Positions 1-6,739 of a stretch of 12,937 nucleotides of DNA are shown piece after piece. Positions within the stretch are counted from its first letter, which is position 1. Each line of letters begins with the position of its first letter. A program made the translations under genes and the position numbers. Origin of the DNA: an uncultured Flavobacteriales bacterium (GTDB taxonomy: Bacteria > Bacteroidota > Bacteroidia > Flavobacteriales_D > Sanyastnellaceae); NCBI GenBank assembly GCA_937897625.1, contig CALCNZ010000323.1, positions 1 through 12,937 of the forward strand, read 5' to 3'. The notes below the pieces were generated by a model. The model was not told the DNA's origin. It saw only the letters and a list, made by a program, of their open reading frames with translations, and did no database searches.

Positions 1-25
1 GTTCAGACGTGTGCTCTTCCGATCT
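1..25 (+). other. Illumina TruSeq read-2 adapter remnant (artefact)
   Basis: The first 25 bases match the 3' end of the TruSeq read-2 adapter, including the diagnostic GTGCTCTTCCGATCT at 11-25. They are synthetic library sequence, not genome. The adapter happens to be open in the same frame as the following rel fragment and supplies a false GTG start at 9. Confidence 0.97.
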
Positions 26-26
26 T

Positions 27-383
27 TCAGAAGGAATAAAAATTCATCGGACGAATTGTCCGAATGCGCAAGAGCTCATGAGCAAATACGCGTATCGCGT
101 GATTAAAGCAAAATGGAGCAGCAACGATTTAGTGCAGTTCGAAGTGGGATTAAAGTTCTCTGGAACCGACGATGTAGGATTGGTTCAGAAAATAACAAAT
201 ATCATTTCCACCGACATGAACGTGAACATGCGTGCTATTTCTTTTGAAGCACGCGACGGAATATTCGAAGGGAAAATGGTGGTGTTGGTGCACGATACAG
301 AGCATCTGAATCACTTGATCAAAAACCTCAAAGACGTAGATGGGGTTCTAACGGTGGATCGTATTGAAAGTGAATTTGCTTAA
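27..383 (+). CDS. RelA/SpoT-type (p)ppGpp synthetase/hydrolase, C-terminal fragment
   Basis: This is the last 118 codons of a stringent-response enzyme of the RelA/SpoT (Rel) family, normally over 700 residues, which makes and/or degrades the alarmone (p)ppGpp. Seen: the fragment opens with SEGIKIHRTNCPNA, the conserved His/Cys region (zinc-finger or conserved-cysteine domain) of Rel regulatory halves. A C-terminal ACT domain follows, from about LVQFEVGLKFSGTDDVGLV to the end, a regulatory fold that in this family senses amino acids or the ribosome state. The hydrolase, synthetase and TGS domains lie off the left end, so it cannot be judged whether the enzyme is bifunctional. The first native base is about 26 and the first whole native codon is at 27; the start codon is missing. 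The stop TAA (381-383) is 29 nt before the GGGPS gene on the same strand. Confidence 0.9.
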   Translation, partial: SEGIKIHRTNCPNAQELMSKYAYRVIKAKWSSNDLVQFEVGLKFSGTDDVGLVQKITNIISTDMNVNMRAISFEARDGIFEGKMVVLVHDTEHLNHLIKNLKDVDGVLTVDRIESEFA

Positions 384-408
384 TGCATCTTCATCTTTCG
401 TATTTTTG
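375..408 (+). promoter_or_regulatory. Candidate Bacteroidota promoter, near-leaderless, for the GGGPS gene
   Basis: TATTTTTG at 401-408 matches the Bacteroidota -7 consensus TAnnTTTG exactly. TTTG at 375-378 matches the -33 element, with a 22-nt spacer inside the reported 17-23 range. The -33 element lies in the last codons of rel. Transcription would start around 413-416, at or just after the GGGPS ATG, giving a leaderless or nearly leaderless mRNA. The match is by eye only; read-through from rel is the alternative. Confidence 0.45.
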
Positions 409-412
409 AAAC

Positions 413-1147
413 ATGACCCCTGCCGGAAAAATAGAATTGCTGCTTCATTCCAAGAAGAAACAATTGGCCGTTCTCATTGATCCAGACAAATGGATCAGTG
501 AAAATGCCACTCAGCAAGGCGAACTTTATAAGGCAGCCGGAGTAGATTTTTTGTTGGTTGGCGGAAGTTTGAATGCTGCTTCCGATTTCAATGAACGTGT
601 GGAACATCTTCGAGCAACTTGTCCTTTACCATTGGTGCTCTTCCCTGGTCATCCGTTGCAACTTACTAAACACGTAGACGCCACACTTTTTCTTTCTTTG
701 ATATCTGGAAGAAATGCGGAATTCCTCATTGGTCATCAAGTGGTATCAGCACCTTACTTGCACGAATGGAAACAGGAAGTTATTCCAACTGGATACATGT
801 TGGTGAACGGAGGAAATACCACAACAGCAATCTACATCAGTCAGACGGTTCCACTTCCGAACGACAAACCAGAAGTAGCCGCAGCCACTGCGCTTGCGGG
901 AAAATATTTAGGGTTGCGTTGTTTCTATTTAGACACAGGAAGTGGCGCAGATTTTCCTGTCTCTCAAGAATTAATTTATGCAGTGAAGAAGACCACTCAG
1001 CTTCCCGTTATTGTTGGAGGAGGAATTGTGAATGAGCAACAAGCGCATGCCGCATGGCAAGCCGGTGCCGATGTTGTGGTTATGGGAACCGCAGTGGAAC
1101 AAAATCCGGAAATACTTTTCGAAATACAAAAATTGAACGCCTTATGA
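413..1147 (+). CDS. Geranylgeranylglyceryl phosphate synthase family (GGGPS/PcrB-like, group II)
   Basis: A 244-residue TIM-barrel prenyltransferase of the GGGPS/PcrB family. The family joins sn-glycerol-1-phosphate to a polyprenyl diphosphate through an ether bond, the first committed step of archaeal-type lipids; Bacteroidota carry group II members. Seen: LIDPDK at residues 21-26 (Mg2+/substrate loop), GGS at 50-52, FPG at 77-79, SLISGRN at 95-101, IPTGYMLVNGG at 124-134, YLDTGSGA at 172-179 and the phosphate-binding VGGGI (201-205) and GTAVE (225-229). The length is normal and no catalytic motif looks broken. It starts 29 nt after rel, behind a candidate promoter, and its stop overlaps the next ATG (ATGA), so the two genes are probably translationally coupled. 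Prenyl chain length cannot be read from sequence. No glycerol-1-phosphate dehydrogenase or later ether-lipid gene is in the window. Confidence 0.92.
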   Translation: MTPAGKIELLLHSKKKQLAVLIDPDKWISENATQQGELYKAAGVDFLLVGGSLNAASDFNERVEHLRATCPLPLVLFPGHPLQLTKHVDATLFLSLISGRNAEFLIGHQVVSAPYLHEWKQEVIPTGYMLVNGGNTTTAIYISQTVPLPNDKPEVAAATALAGKYLGLRCFYLDTGSGADFPVSQELIYAVKKTTQLPVIVGGGIVNEQQAHAAWQAGADVVVMGTAVEQNPEILFEIQKLNAL

Positions 1148-1671
1148 TTCGTAGACCTTTCAACCTAAAAAAATGGATCGAAGAAAATAGAAATTTGCTT
1201 CAGCCTCCTGTTGGAAACAAGAATTTATATGTTGAATCGGGCGACTATGTAATTATGATTGTGGGTGGTCCAAACGCTCGCAAAGATTATCACTACAACG
1301 AAACAGAAGAATGGTTTTTTCAAATTGAAGGAGACATTGTTGTGGGCATTCAAGAAGACGGAAAGGCCGTAGACATTGAAGTGAAAGAAGGCGAAATGTT
1401 TTTGCTTCCAGCAAGAACACCGCATCAACCCCGCAGAGGAGAAGGAACGGTTGGAATTGTGATTGAAGTGAAGCGTGCAGACCGCGAATTGAAAGACGGT
1501 TTACTCTGGTTTTGCGAACAGTGCAATCACAAACTTCACGAGACTTATTTCGTTTTAGAAAATATCGAAAAAGATTTCTTACCTCGTTTCAGAGAGTTCT
1601 ACGGAAGTGAAGAAATGAGAACATGTAAGTCTTGTGGACATGTGATGGAAACGGATCCTAAATTCGTTTAA
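1144..1671 (+). CDS. 3-hydroxyanthranilate 3,4-dioxygenase
   Basis: A 175-residue cupin dioxygenase that opens 3-hydroxyanthranilate to aminocarboxymuconate semialdehyde, the precursor of quinolinate and NAD in the kynurenine pathway. Seen: iron ligands H50, E56 and H94, substrate-binding arginines R46 and R98, and acidic E108. A C-terminal rubredoxin-like metal site is formed by C124, C127, C161 and C164, the arrangement of the bacterial (Cupriavidus-type) enzyme of almost the same length. The ATG at 1144 is preferred over an in-frame start at 1054 because the extra 30 residues would lie inside the GGGPS gene and match nothing in the family. The 4-nt ATGA overlap indicates an operon with GGGPS. 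No other kynurenine gene (kynA, kynB, kynU, nadC) is nearby. The stop is 3 nt from the stop of the convergent EnvC-like gene. Confidence 0.93.
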   Translation: MIRRPFNLKKWIEENRNLLQPPVGNKNLYVESGDYVIMIVGGPNARKDYHYNETEEWFFQIEGDIVVGIQEDGKAVDIEVKEGEMFLLPARTPHQPRRGEGTVGIVIEVKRADRELKDGLLWFCEQCNHKLHETYFVLENIEKDFLPRFREFYGSEEMRTCKSCGHVMETDPKFV

Positions 1672-1674
1672 GGC

Positions 1675-3090
1675 TTAACGTCTTTTCAACCAAAGTTCTG
1701 GATTCTGCGGAACCCATCCGGCTTCGGAAACTTTTCCCAATTCAAAGTGTAAGACATAGCCTTCGCCGTTGTCTGCAACAGTTCCTATTTTGTCTTTCGT
1801 ATTCACTTTCGATCCAACGGAAACATACACATTTTGCAATCCGCTGTATACCGTTTTGTATGCTCCATGCGTAACAATCACATTCATTCCAGCGCCTTGA
1901 ATGTTAAAGACGCTTGTCACTGTGCCACTGAATACCGATAAAATTTCAGCATTCGCCGAAGTAATGAAATCGACCCCTTTGTTATTCACTTCAATTCCTG
2001 CAATGCTCTCGTGTGCATGGCGTCCGAATTTTGAACCAATGGCACCGGAAGAAACGGGCCATGGCAGACTTCCTTTGTTCTGTTCAAATACGGTGTTGGC
2101 CAATACCACATCTGGCGCGCTTTCCATCTTTGGAGCAGCTTTCTCAATGGGTTTAGGAGTAGTCACTAACGCAACGGGTGTATTTGTTTTCGCCGGAGCT
2201 GAGGTACCTGTTGCATTGGCTGAAGCATTGTTAGAAGCTGTGGCATTGGCCGCTGCTCTGCGTTGATCTTCTTTTCTTTTCTCCTCTGCTAAACGCGCCT
2301 TCTCTGCTTCTTGCTTCCGAATGCGCTCGTTTTCCGCTGCAATCTCTTGGCGAACGATATCTTCAATCTTTGTGGTTAGCTGTCTTCGTTCAATTTCCTT
2401 TTGTCGTTGAACTTCGCGAAGCTTTCCCTCTTCCGATTTTAAAACTTCCAGTTTCTTTTGTTGCTCCGTTTTGTTCAAAGCAATTTCATTCCGCTCGTTT
2501 TGTTCGTCGTTGGAAAGAGCCAACTTCGTTTGTTTATTTCCTTCCAACATAGAAATATTTTCAGCTATTTCTAGCTGAGCGTCTTTCATTTGCTGCGCAT
2601 GAAATTTTCTATTCTCTGCATATTGCTTCAACAATTGAACACGTTTTACTGCCTGAAAAAAATCTGTAGAAGATAGAATGAAAGCCAACTTCGAATAGGA
2701 AGAACGTTGCTTATAACTGTTGTAAATCATCTTCGCGTATTCCGCTTTCAAGTCTTGAATACTCGCTTCCAATTCAACGACTCTACCCTCTCCATTTTTA
2801 ATTTCTCCGTCTATGCTTCCGACTTCTGAATTAATTGAATTGATTAACTCTTCGCGCAAACGAATTTGTTCGTTCAACAATGAAAGTTCTGCTGAGGCGT
2901 TGCGTTGATCGGCTTGATATTCCTTAATGAGTTGTTTTGTTCGCGCAATTTCATCGTTCAAAGCACTTCTTCTAGAAGTCAGTTCTGCTTTCTTTGTTTG
3001 GGCGAAAATCCACTGAAAAGTAATTCCCGAGCAAACAAGAATAAGCACCAGAAGCGCATGGGAAATATGTGATTTGTTCAGCCTTTTCAT
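1675..3090 (-). CDS. EnvC-like murein hydrolase activator (degenerate LytM/M23)
   Basis: A 471-residue exported protein with EnvC architecture. Seen: N-terminal signal peptide (about 1-30, cleavage near IFA-Q); long charged coiled coils (about 33-120 and 160-275); a low-complexity Ala/Asn/Pro/Thr linker (about 278-330); and a C-terminal LytM domain (about 345-471). The active site is not intact. The HxGxD histidine is N370, although D374 remains. The histidine of the Y-x-H-L motif is G417. The first histidine of HxH is V446, although H448 remains. EnvC itself lacks these residues and works by activating cell-wall amidases at the division septum, so a non-catalytic activator role is the best inference; automated annotation may call it an M23 peptidase. 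It is last in the minus-strand envelope operon, 3 nt after DUF4292. Its amidase partner is not in the window. Confidence 0.88.
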   Translation of the reverse strand: MKRLNKSHISHALLVLILVCSGITFQWIFAQTKKAELTSRRSALNDEIARTKQLIKEYQADQRNASAELSLLNEQIRLREELINSINSEVGSIDGEIKNGEGRVVELEASIQDLKAEYAKMIYNSYKQRSSYSKLAFILSSTDFFQAVKRVQLLKQYAENRKFHAQQMKDAQLEIAENISMLEGNKQTKLALSNDEQNERNEIALNKTEQQKKLEVLKSEEGKLREVQRQKEIERRQLTTKIEDIVRQEIAAENERIRKQEAEKARLAEEKRKEDQRRAAANATASNNASANATGTSAPAKTNTPVALVTTPKPIEKAAPKMESAPDVVLANTVFEQNKGSLPWPVSSGAIGSKFGRHAHESIAGIEVNNKGVDFITSANAEILSVFSGTVTSVFNIQGAGMNVIVTHGAYKTVYSGLQNVYVSVGSKVNTKDKIGTVADNGEGYVLHFELGKVSEAGWVPQNPELWLKRR

Positions 3091-3093
3091 TTC

Positions 3094-3963
3094 CTATTTC
3101 CTTTTGATGGGATAGTCTTTATCGTAGTCGAACGAAAAATCGTAATGATTCTGTGTGTTTATTCGAACAATTTTAAAATCGAGTGAAGTCTTTCCCTTAG
3201 CATCTTCGATTTGAATGTTGCATTTGTGTGGGTAATGCGACTCGGCTTCTTCATCGAATTCAGCGTAATTAATCTGCACCATTCGCTTGGTGCGTATGTC
3301 GGTTAATTCACATTTCACCACTTTATATAGATTCGATTCAATCCAAAACTTTGAAGAAATCCAATCGTTATCTTCCAGACGCTTTGGAATTCTTCTTCCT
3401 TCAGCTGTTGACGACGAGTCTTGAATTTCGGAGGCTCTTCGCACGCGTCGCGACAAGCGCGAAACCAAGGTGTAATATTCGACATCTAACTTTTCAATTC
3501 CACTTTTCATTTTACCCTCTTCGCGATTTAATCCTATTGGATTTCCAATGAGCAAATCTTGCAAGGTTGAAAGATCTAAATCTATTTTAGCGAGATCTGA
3601 AAGTTGATCTACGGCGCCTAAAAAAACATATTTGTTTCCAGGAATTTCCGATACCATCTTCAGGCTGTCTTTATCTACGAGTAAACGCAAAACTTCAATT
3701 CCAAGGGCTGGACTAACACTAACGGTTACTGCGCTGTCTTTGCGCATGCGCACTGTAGCCTTGAATCCCTGTTGCTCTTCTGGCGTTGAAAATTCCGCAT
3801 CGAGCTTCATACCTAACCACTCAAAATCGAATTTATTCTTATCGATATGCCGCGTTAAAAAAGCCTGAGATCTCTCCTTCAACGGTTCCTGCGTAACAAC
3901 AACCTCCTTGCTTTTGCACGCAAAGAAAAACGGGATAAATAGAACTACGAAATACTTATTCAA
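3094..3963 (-). CDS. DUF4292 lipoprotein, possible LolB-like
   Basis: A 289-residue predicted lipoprotein of the DUF4292 family, whose function I do not know. Seen: signal peptide with lipobox FFAC and lipidated C16. The next residues (KSKEVVV) lack the acidic motif that sends Bacteroidota lipoproteins to the cell surface, so it probably faces the periplasm. Residues 66-144 show strand-rich sequence, then SPALGIEVLRLLVDKDSL (84-101), then GNKYVF and a Leu-rich segment ending LLIGNPIG. This order resembles LolB, in which a G-x-Y strand and an LL-x-x-x-G-x-P helix follow a P-L-G strand. An Arg-rich insert spans about 169-196. The start is TTG (3961-3963), the only start that keeps the signal peptide; an in-frame stop lies a short way upstream and the next Met is residue 52. 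It overlaps the TPR gene by 8 nt (TTGAATAA) and precedes the EnvC-like gene. Family call good; LolB role speculative. Confidence 0.82.
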   Translation of the reverse strand: MNKYFVVLFIPFFFACKSKEVVVTQEPLKERSQAFLTRHIDKNKFDFEWLGMKLDAEFSTPEEQQGFKATVRMRKDSAVTVSVSPALGIEVLRLLVDKDSLKMVSEIPGNKYVFLGAVDQLSDLAKIDLDLSTLQDLLIGNPIGLNREEGKMKSGIEKLDVEYYTLVSRLSRRVRRASEIQDSSSTAEGRRIPKRLEDNDWISSKFWIESNLYKVVKCELTDIRTKRMVQINYAEFDEEAESHYPHKCNIQIEDAKGKTSLDFKIVRINTQNHYDFSFDYDKDYPIKRK

Positions 3964-5653
3964 TGAATTTCTTTTGGTTAATTTTTTCTTTCAATTTTGA
4001 ATGTGCCGGATTCAGCAATAGAGCCTTATTCCAGCATTCAAGGGCTTTAACTTCATTTCCTAACATGAAATAAGCGTCGCCCAAATGCTCCCAAATTTCT
4101 TGGTCGTTTCCATTCAAGGCAACTGCAATTTCCAATTGCTTCGCTGCTGCTTCGTATTGTTTCTTTTGGAATAAAATAAATCCGAAGGTATCTAAATAAA
4201 TAGGATTGTTCGGTTGCATAGAAACAGCATACTGCACAATTCCCATAGCCTTATCGAGTTGAACTTTTTTCTGTCCAAGGAAGTAGGCATAATTGTTCAG
4301 CGCAGTGGCATTGTCTGGGTTTTGAATGAGCGCTTGTTCGAACGAATTTTCACATTCGCTCCAATTGTTCATTTTGAAATACACACTTCCCAAAGAAGAA
4401 TAAAATTGGGAGAGAAGATTGGGATCATCGATAACCAAATCTCTTCCTGTCGTTAGCAATTCCAATGATTTCGTGTATTCATGAAGTTTCAAATATCCCA
4501 ATCCAGTATAATAATACACCTCGGCATCGGTAGGGAAAAGTTCCAACGCTTCGTTACCAATCTTAACCAATTCCTTCCACTTGCGAAGTTGCTTTTCGTT
4601 TTCCAACAAGAATTGCCATACCATTACATCGCTTTTATACAATTGAACGGCGAGGTTCAGCATTTCTTCTTGACGAACCAAACTGTCTTGGTGGTTTGCA
4701 ACAAAAGACAGCTGAACCAGGCATTGGTATTCCGATTTAAACTGATTGAAGGTTAAGTCGAAAATCTCCCAAAGGGGTTTCAAGAATTTTTCATCTTGTG
4801 CAACGAGTTCCTCGTACTTCTTCAAAATATCAATGGCATCGTACCAGCCTAAATCGCCAGATTTAATAGACTGCTTCAACAACTCATAGCTCTTTGCATC
4901 GTTGCCGTTACTCGCCAATTCTCCGCTCTCCTCTAAAAGAATTTTTCCATTGTTCGGAATCTTTTCTTTCATGTAATTAAGCCATTTCGCTGCTTCAGCG
5001 TTCAATTTATATTCACGGTAAAATTCGAGGAGATAAAAATAATAGGCGTCTTCTACCTTGTTCTTCTTTTCGAAATTTTCTAAGACCATTCCAGCATCTT
5101 TGAATTTTCCTTGAAGACTCAACAACTCGAAACGCTTTCGCGCAACGTCTTCATCTTCTCCTTGAATAGCCGCAATTTTTTCGAGCACCATTGAAGCCTG
5201 CAGCATGTCGTAGGTTCCAATGACATTTAAATATTCATTCAAGACTGGTATTGGATTGGAGCTGTATTTCACCGCTAAATCGAAATGCTTTATTCCTTCT
5301 TTGATGTCACCTGAATAAATTTCGTAGTACGCCAGATCCTTCAGGTACCAGGAGTTTGTTGGCTCCATTGCTACAGCCATCTTAATATGCTCCCTTCCCA
5401 TCTTCTCGAATTTCGGAAGTTGGGAGCATAACTTCGAAATTTCATAATGGGCAGCGCTTACTTCTTCAAATTTCAATGCTGTGTTGAAGAAATTGATCGC
5501 TGTCTCGAAATTGCCTGCCATCTTCGCCTTCTCTCCATCGTAAAAATACTGTTGAAACTTCGCGTGATTTTCATCGGTTACAACAGTCGCTTTTTTGCTT
5601 CCGCAAGAAGCAAAAACAACTAGAGAGAAAAACAGAAGTATTTTGTTAGTCAT
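3956..5653 (-). CDS. TPR-repeat lipoprotein
   Basis: A 565-residue tetratricopeptide-repeat protein, probably anchored in the envelope facing the periplasm. Seen: signal peptide MTNKILLFFSLVVFASC with lipidated C17, followed by GSKKATVV, which has no surface-export motif. TPR-like helices occur from about residue 25 to 120. A clear array lies in the C-terminal third (about 375-555), with hallmark patterns such as YYYTGLGYLKLHEYTKSLELL, FYSSLGSVYFKMNNWSECENSFEQALIQNPDN and IWEHLGDAYFMLGNEVKALECWNKALLLNP. TPR lipoproteins commonly scaffold envelope machines (NlpI, PilF/PilW and BamD types), but no partner can be named. The ATG at 5653 was chosen over an in-frame start at 5692 because it begins the lipoprotein signal and overlaps the upstream stop by 8 nt (ATGACTAA). 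It sits between the nucleotidyltransferase and DUF4292 in one operon. Confidence 0.85.
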   Translation of the reverse strand: MTNKILLFFSLVVFASCGSKKATVVTDENHAKFQQYFYDGEKAKMAGNFETAINFFNTALKFEEVSAAHYEISKLCSQLPKFEKMGREHIKMAVAMEPTNSWYLKDLAYYEIYSGDIKEGIKHFDLAVKYSSNPIPVLNEYLNVIGTYDMLQASMVLEKIAAIQGEDEDVARKRFELLSLQGKFKDAGMVLENFEKKNKVEDAYYFYLLEFYREYKLNAEAAKWLNYMKEKIPNNGKILLEESGELASNGNDAKSYELLKQSIKSGDLGWYDAIDILKKYEELVAQDEKFLKPLWEIFDLTFNQFKSEYQCLVQLSFVANHQDSLVRQEEMLNLAVQLYKSDVMVWQFLLENEKQLRKWKELVKIGNEALELFPTDAEVYYYTGLGYLKLHEYTKSLELLTTGRDLVIDDPNLLSQFYSSLGSVYFKMNNWSECENSFEQALIQNPDNATALNNYAYFLGQKKVQLDKAMGIVQYAVSMQPNNPIYLDTFGFILFQKKQYEAAAKQLEIAVALNGNDQEIWEHLGDAYFMLGNEVKALECWNKALLLNPAHSKLKEKINQKKFIE

Positions 5654-6647
5654 TGTTTTGGATGGAATTGTACGAGCCCAAATCAAGCACACCTTTCACG
5701 CCTGCAACTTGACAATACTCATCGATCAATGAATTCTTGAGTTGACAGTTCTCAATTTTTGAATTCGATTCCACAGAAGAATTATCCAATGTTGAATTCG
5801 AAATTGAAACGTTACTTGCAATGCTCACATTTGGACCAACGGTTGAATTCCGAAGAATCACATTCGACCCGAAATAACACGGTTCAATAATTTTTGAATC
5901 TCCGACGAGTTGAACGTCGTGATTTTGTGGAAGTCTTGAAACCACAGAGGCCATGGTCTCTACCACTGCATTTTTATTTCCGCAATCCATCCACTCGTCT
6001 ACTTCCCCTGGAACGAATTTCGCTCCTTGCTTCATCATGTTGCGCATGGCGTCTGGCAGTTGGTATTCGCCACCATTCATGATGTTGTTGTCTAATAGAT
6101 ATTGAAGTTCACGTTTCAACCATTCGCCGTCTTTGAAATAGTAAATGCCTATCATGGCCAAGTCTGAAATGAACGCTTGTGGTTTTTCCTGGAAGGAAAC
6201 AATGGTTCCTTCGTTGTTCAATTCCACCACACCAAACTGACGAGGATCTTCGATTTTCTTCACCCACAAAACACCGTCTGCGTTTGGATCTAATTTGAAA
6301 TCGGCACGGAACAAGGTGTCTGCGAAGGCCACCGTAACGGGACCTTGAAGAGCAGATTCCGCGCACATGATGGCGTGAGCTGTGCCAAGCGCTTGGTCTT
6401 GGTAATGTATGGTTCCCTTGGCACCCAGCTGTTCTGCTAATGCGATTAAATGATTTTCTACATCCTTTCCAAAGCGTCCGATTACAAAAGCAATCTCTTC
6501 AACCTTTTCAGTTTGAATGGAAACAATATCTTCTACAAGTCTTTGTACAATAGGCTTTTCAGCAATTCTAACTAATGGCTTAGGTGTAACAAGTGTATGC
6601 GGACGTAAGCGCTTACCCATACCTGCCATTGGAATAACTATTCTCAT
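5646..6647 (-). CDS. Sugar-phosphate nucleotidyltransferase with beta-helix tail
   Basis: A 333-residue cytoplasmic enzyme of the NTP-transferase family (as in glucose-1-phosphate uridylyl/thymidylyltransferases and mannose-1-phosphate guanylyltransferase), which makes NDP-sugars from NTP and sugar-1-phosphate. Seen: the N-terminal signature GMGKRLRP-x-T with PKPL (residues 9-25), a GTAHAI motif typical of nucleotide binding, and ADTLFRAD and WVKKIEDPRQFGVV further on. The last 80 or so residues form an irregular hexapeptide (left-handed beta-helix) tail, beginning IIEPCYFGSNVILRNSTVG. The tail is too short to be the GlmU acetyltransferase domain, so GlmU is unlikely. The sugar and nucleotide are not decidable from sequence. 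First gene of the envelope operon; its ATG lies 34 nt after the terminator stem of the preceding transcript, and I found no canonical -7 element there. Its stop overlaps the TPR gene start by 8 nt. Confidence 0.87.
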   Translation of the reverse strand: MRIVIPMAGMGKRLRPHTLVTPKPLVRIAEKPIVQRLVEDIVSIQTEKVEEIAFVIGRFGKDVENHLIALAEQLGAKGTIHYQDQALGTAHAIMCAESALQGPVTVAFADTLFRADFKLDPNADGVLWVKKIEDPRQFGVVELNNEGTIVSFQEKPQAFISDLAMIGIYYFKDGEWLKRELQYLLDNNIMNGGEYQLPDAMRNMMKQGAKFVPGEVDEWMDCGNKNAVVETMASVVSRLPQNHDVQLVGDSKIIEPCYFGSNVILRNSTVGPNVSIASNVSISNSTLDNSSVESNSKIENCQLKNSLIDEYCQVAGVKGVLDLGSYNSIQNND

Positions 6648-6681
6648 CTCTCGTTAATTTCTTTCTAACAAAAGAAAGCAA

Positions 6682-6706
6682 AAAGGCCGAAATCTTTTCG
6701 GCCTTT
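6682..6706 (-). terminator. Intrinsic terminator after dut
   Basis: Perfect 11-bp inverted repeat (arms 6682-6692 and 6696-6706, AAAGGCCGAAA and its complement) with a 3-nt loop (6693-6695). On the minus strand the stem is followed by a T-rich run (TTTTTGCTTTCTTTTG). It begins 33 nt after the dut stop and therefore ends the gpsA-to-dut direction of transcription. The plus-strand side has no T tail beyond the stem, so it looks unidirectional. Confidence 0.88.
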
Positions 6707-6739
6707 CCATGAAGTAATGAACATTTGAAATTGAATGAA

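Noticed and set aside
9..26. GTG start and first residues (MCSSD) of the left-edge reading frame
   Set aside because: These codons are adapter sequence; the real gene enters from off the contig.
380..607. 75-codon minus-strand reading frame over the start of GGGPS
   Set aside because: It is antisense to a confident gene and shows no family features.
1054..1143. Longer form of the dioxygenase starting at 1054
   Set aside because: The added residues lie wholly within the GGGPS gene in another frame and do not resemble the family N-terminus.
1901..2266. 121-codon plus-strand reading frame
   Set aside because: It is antisense to the EnvC-like gene; its Ala/Val-rich stretch mirrors the low-complexity linker and it has no recognisable domain.
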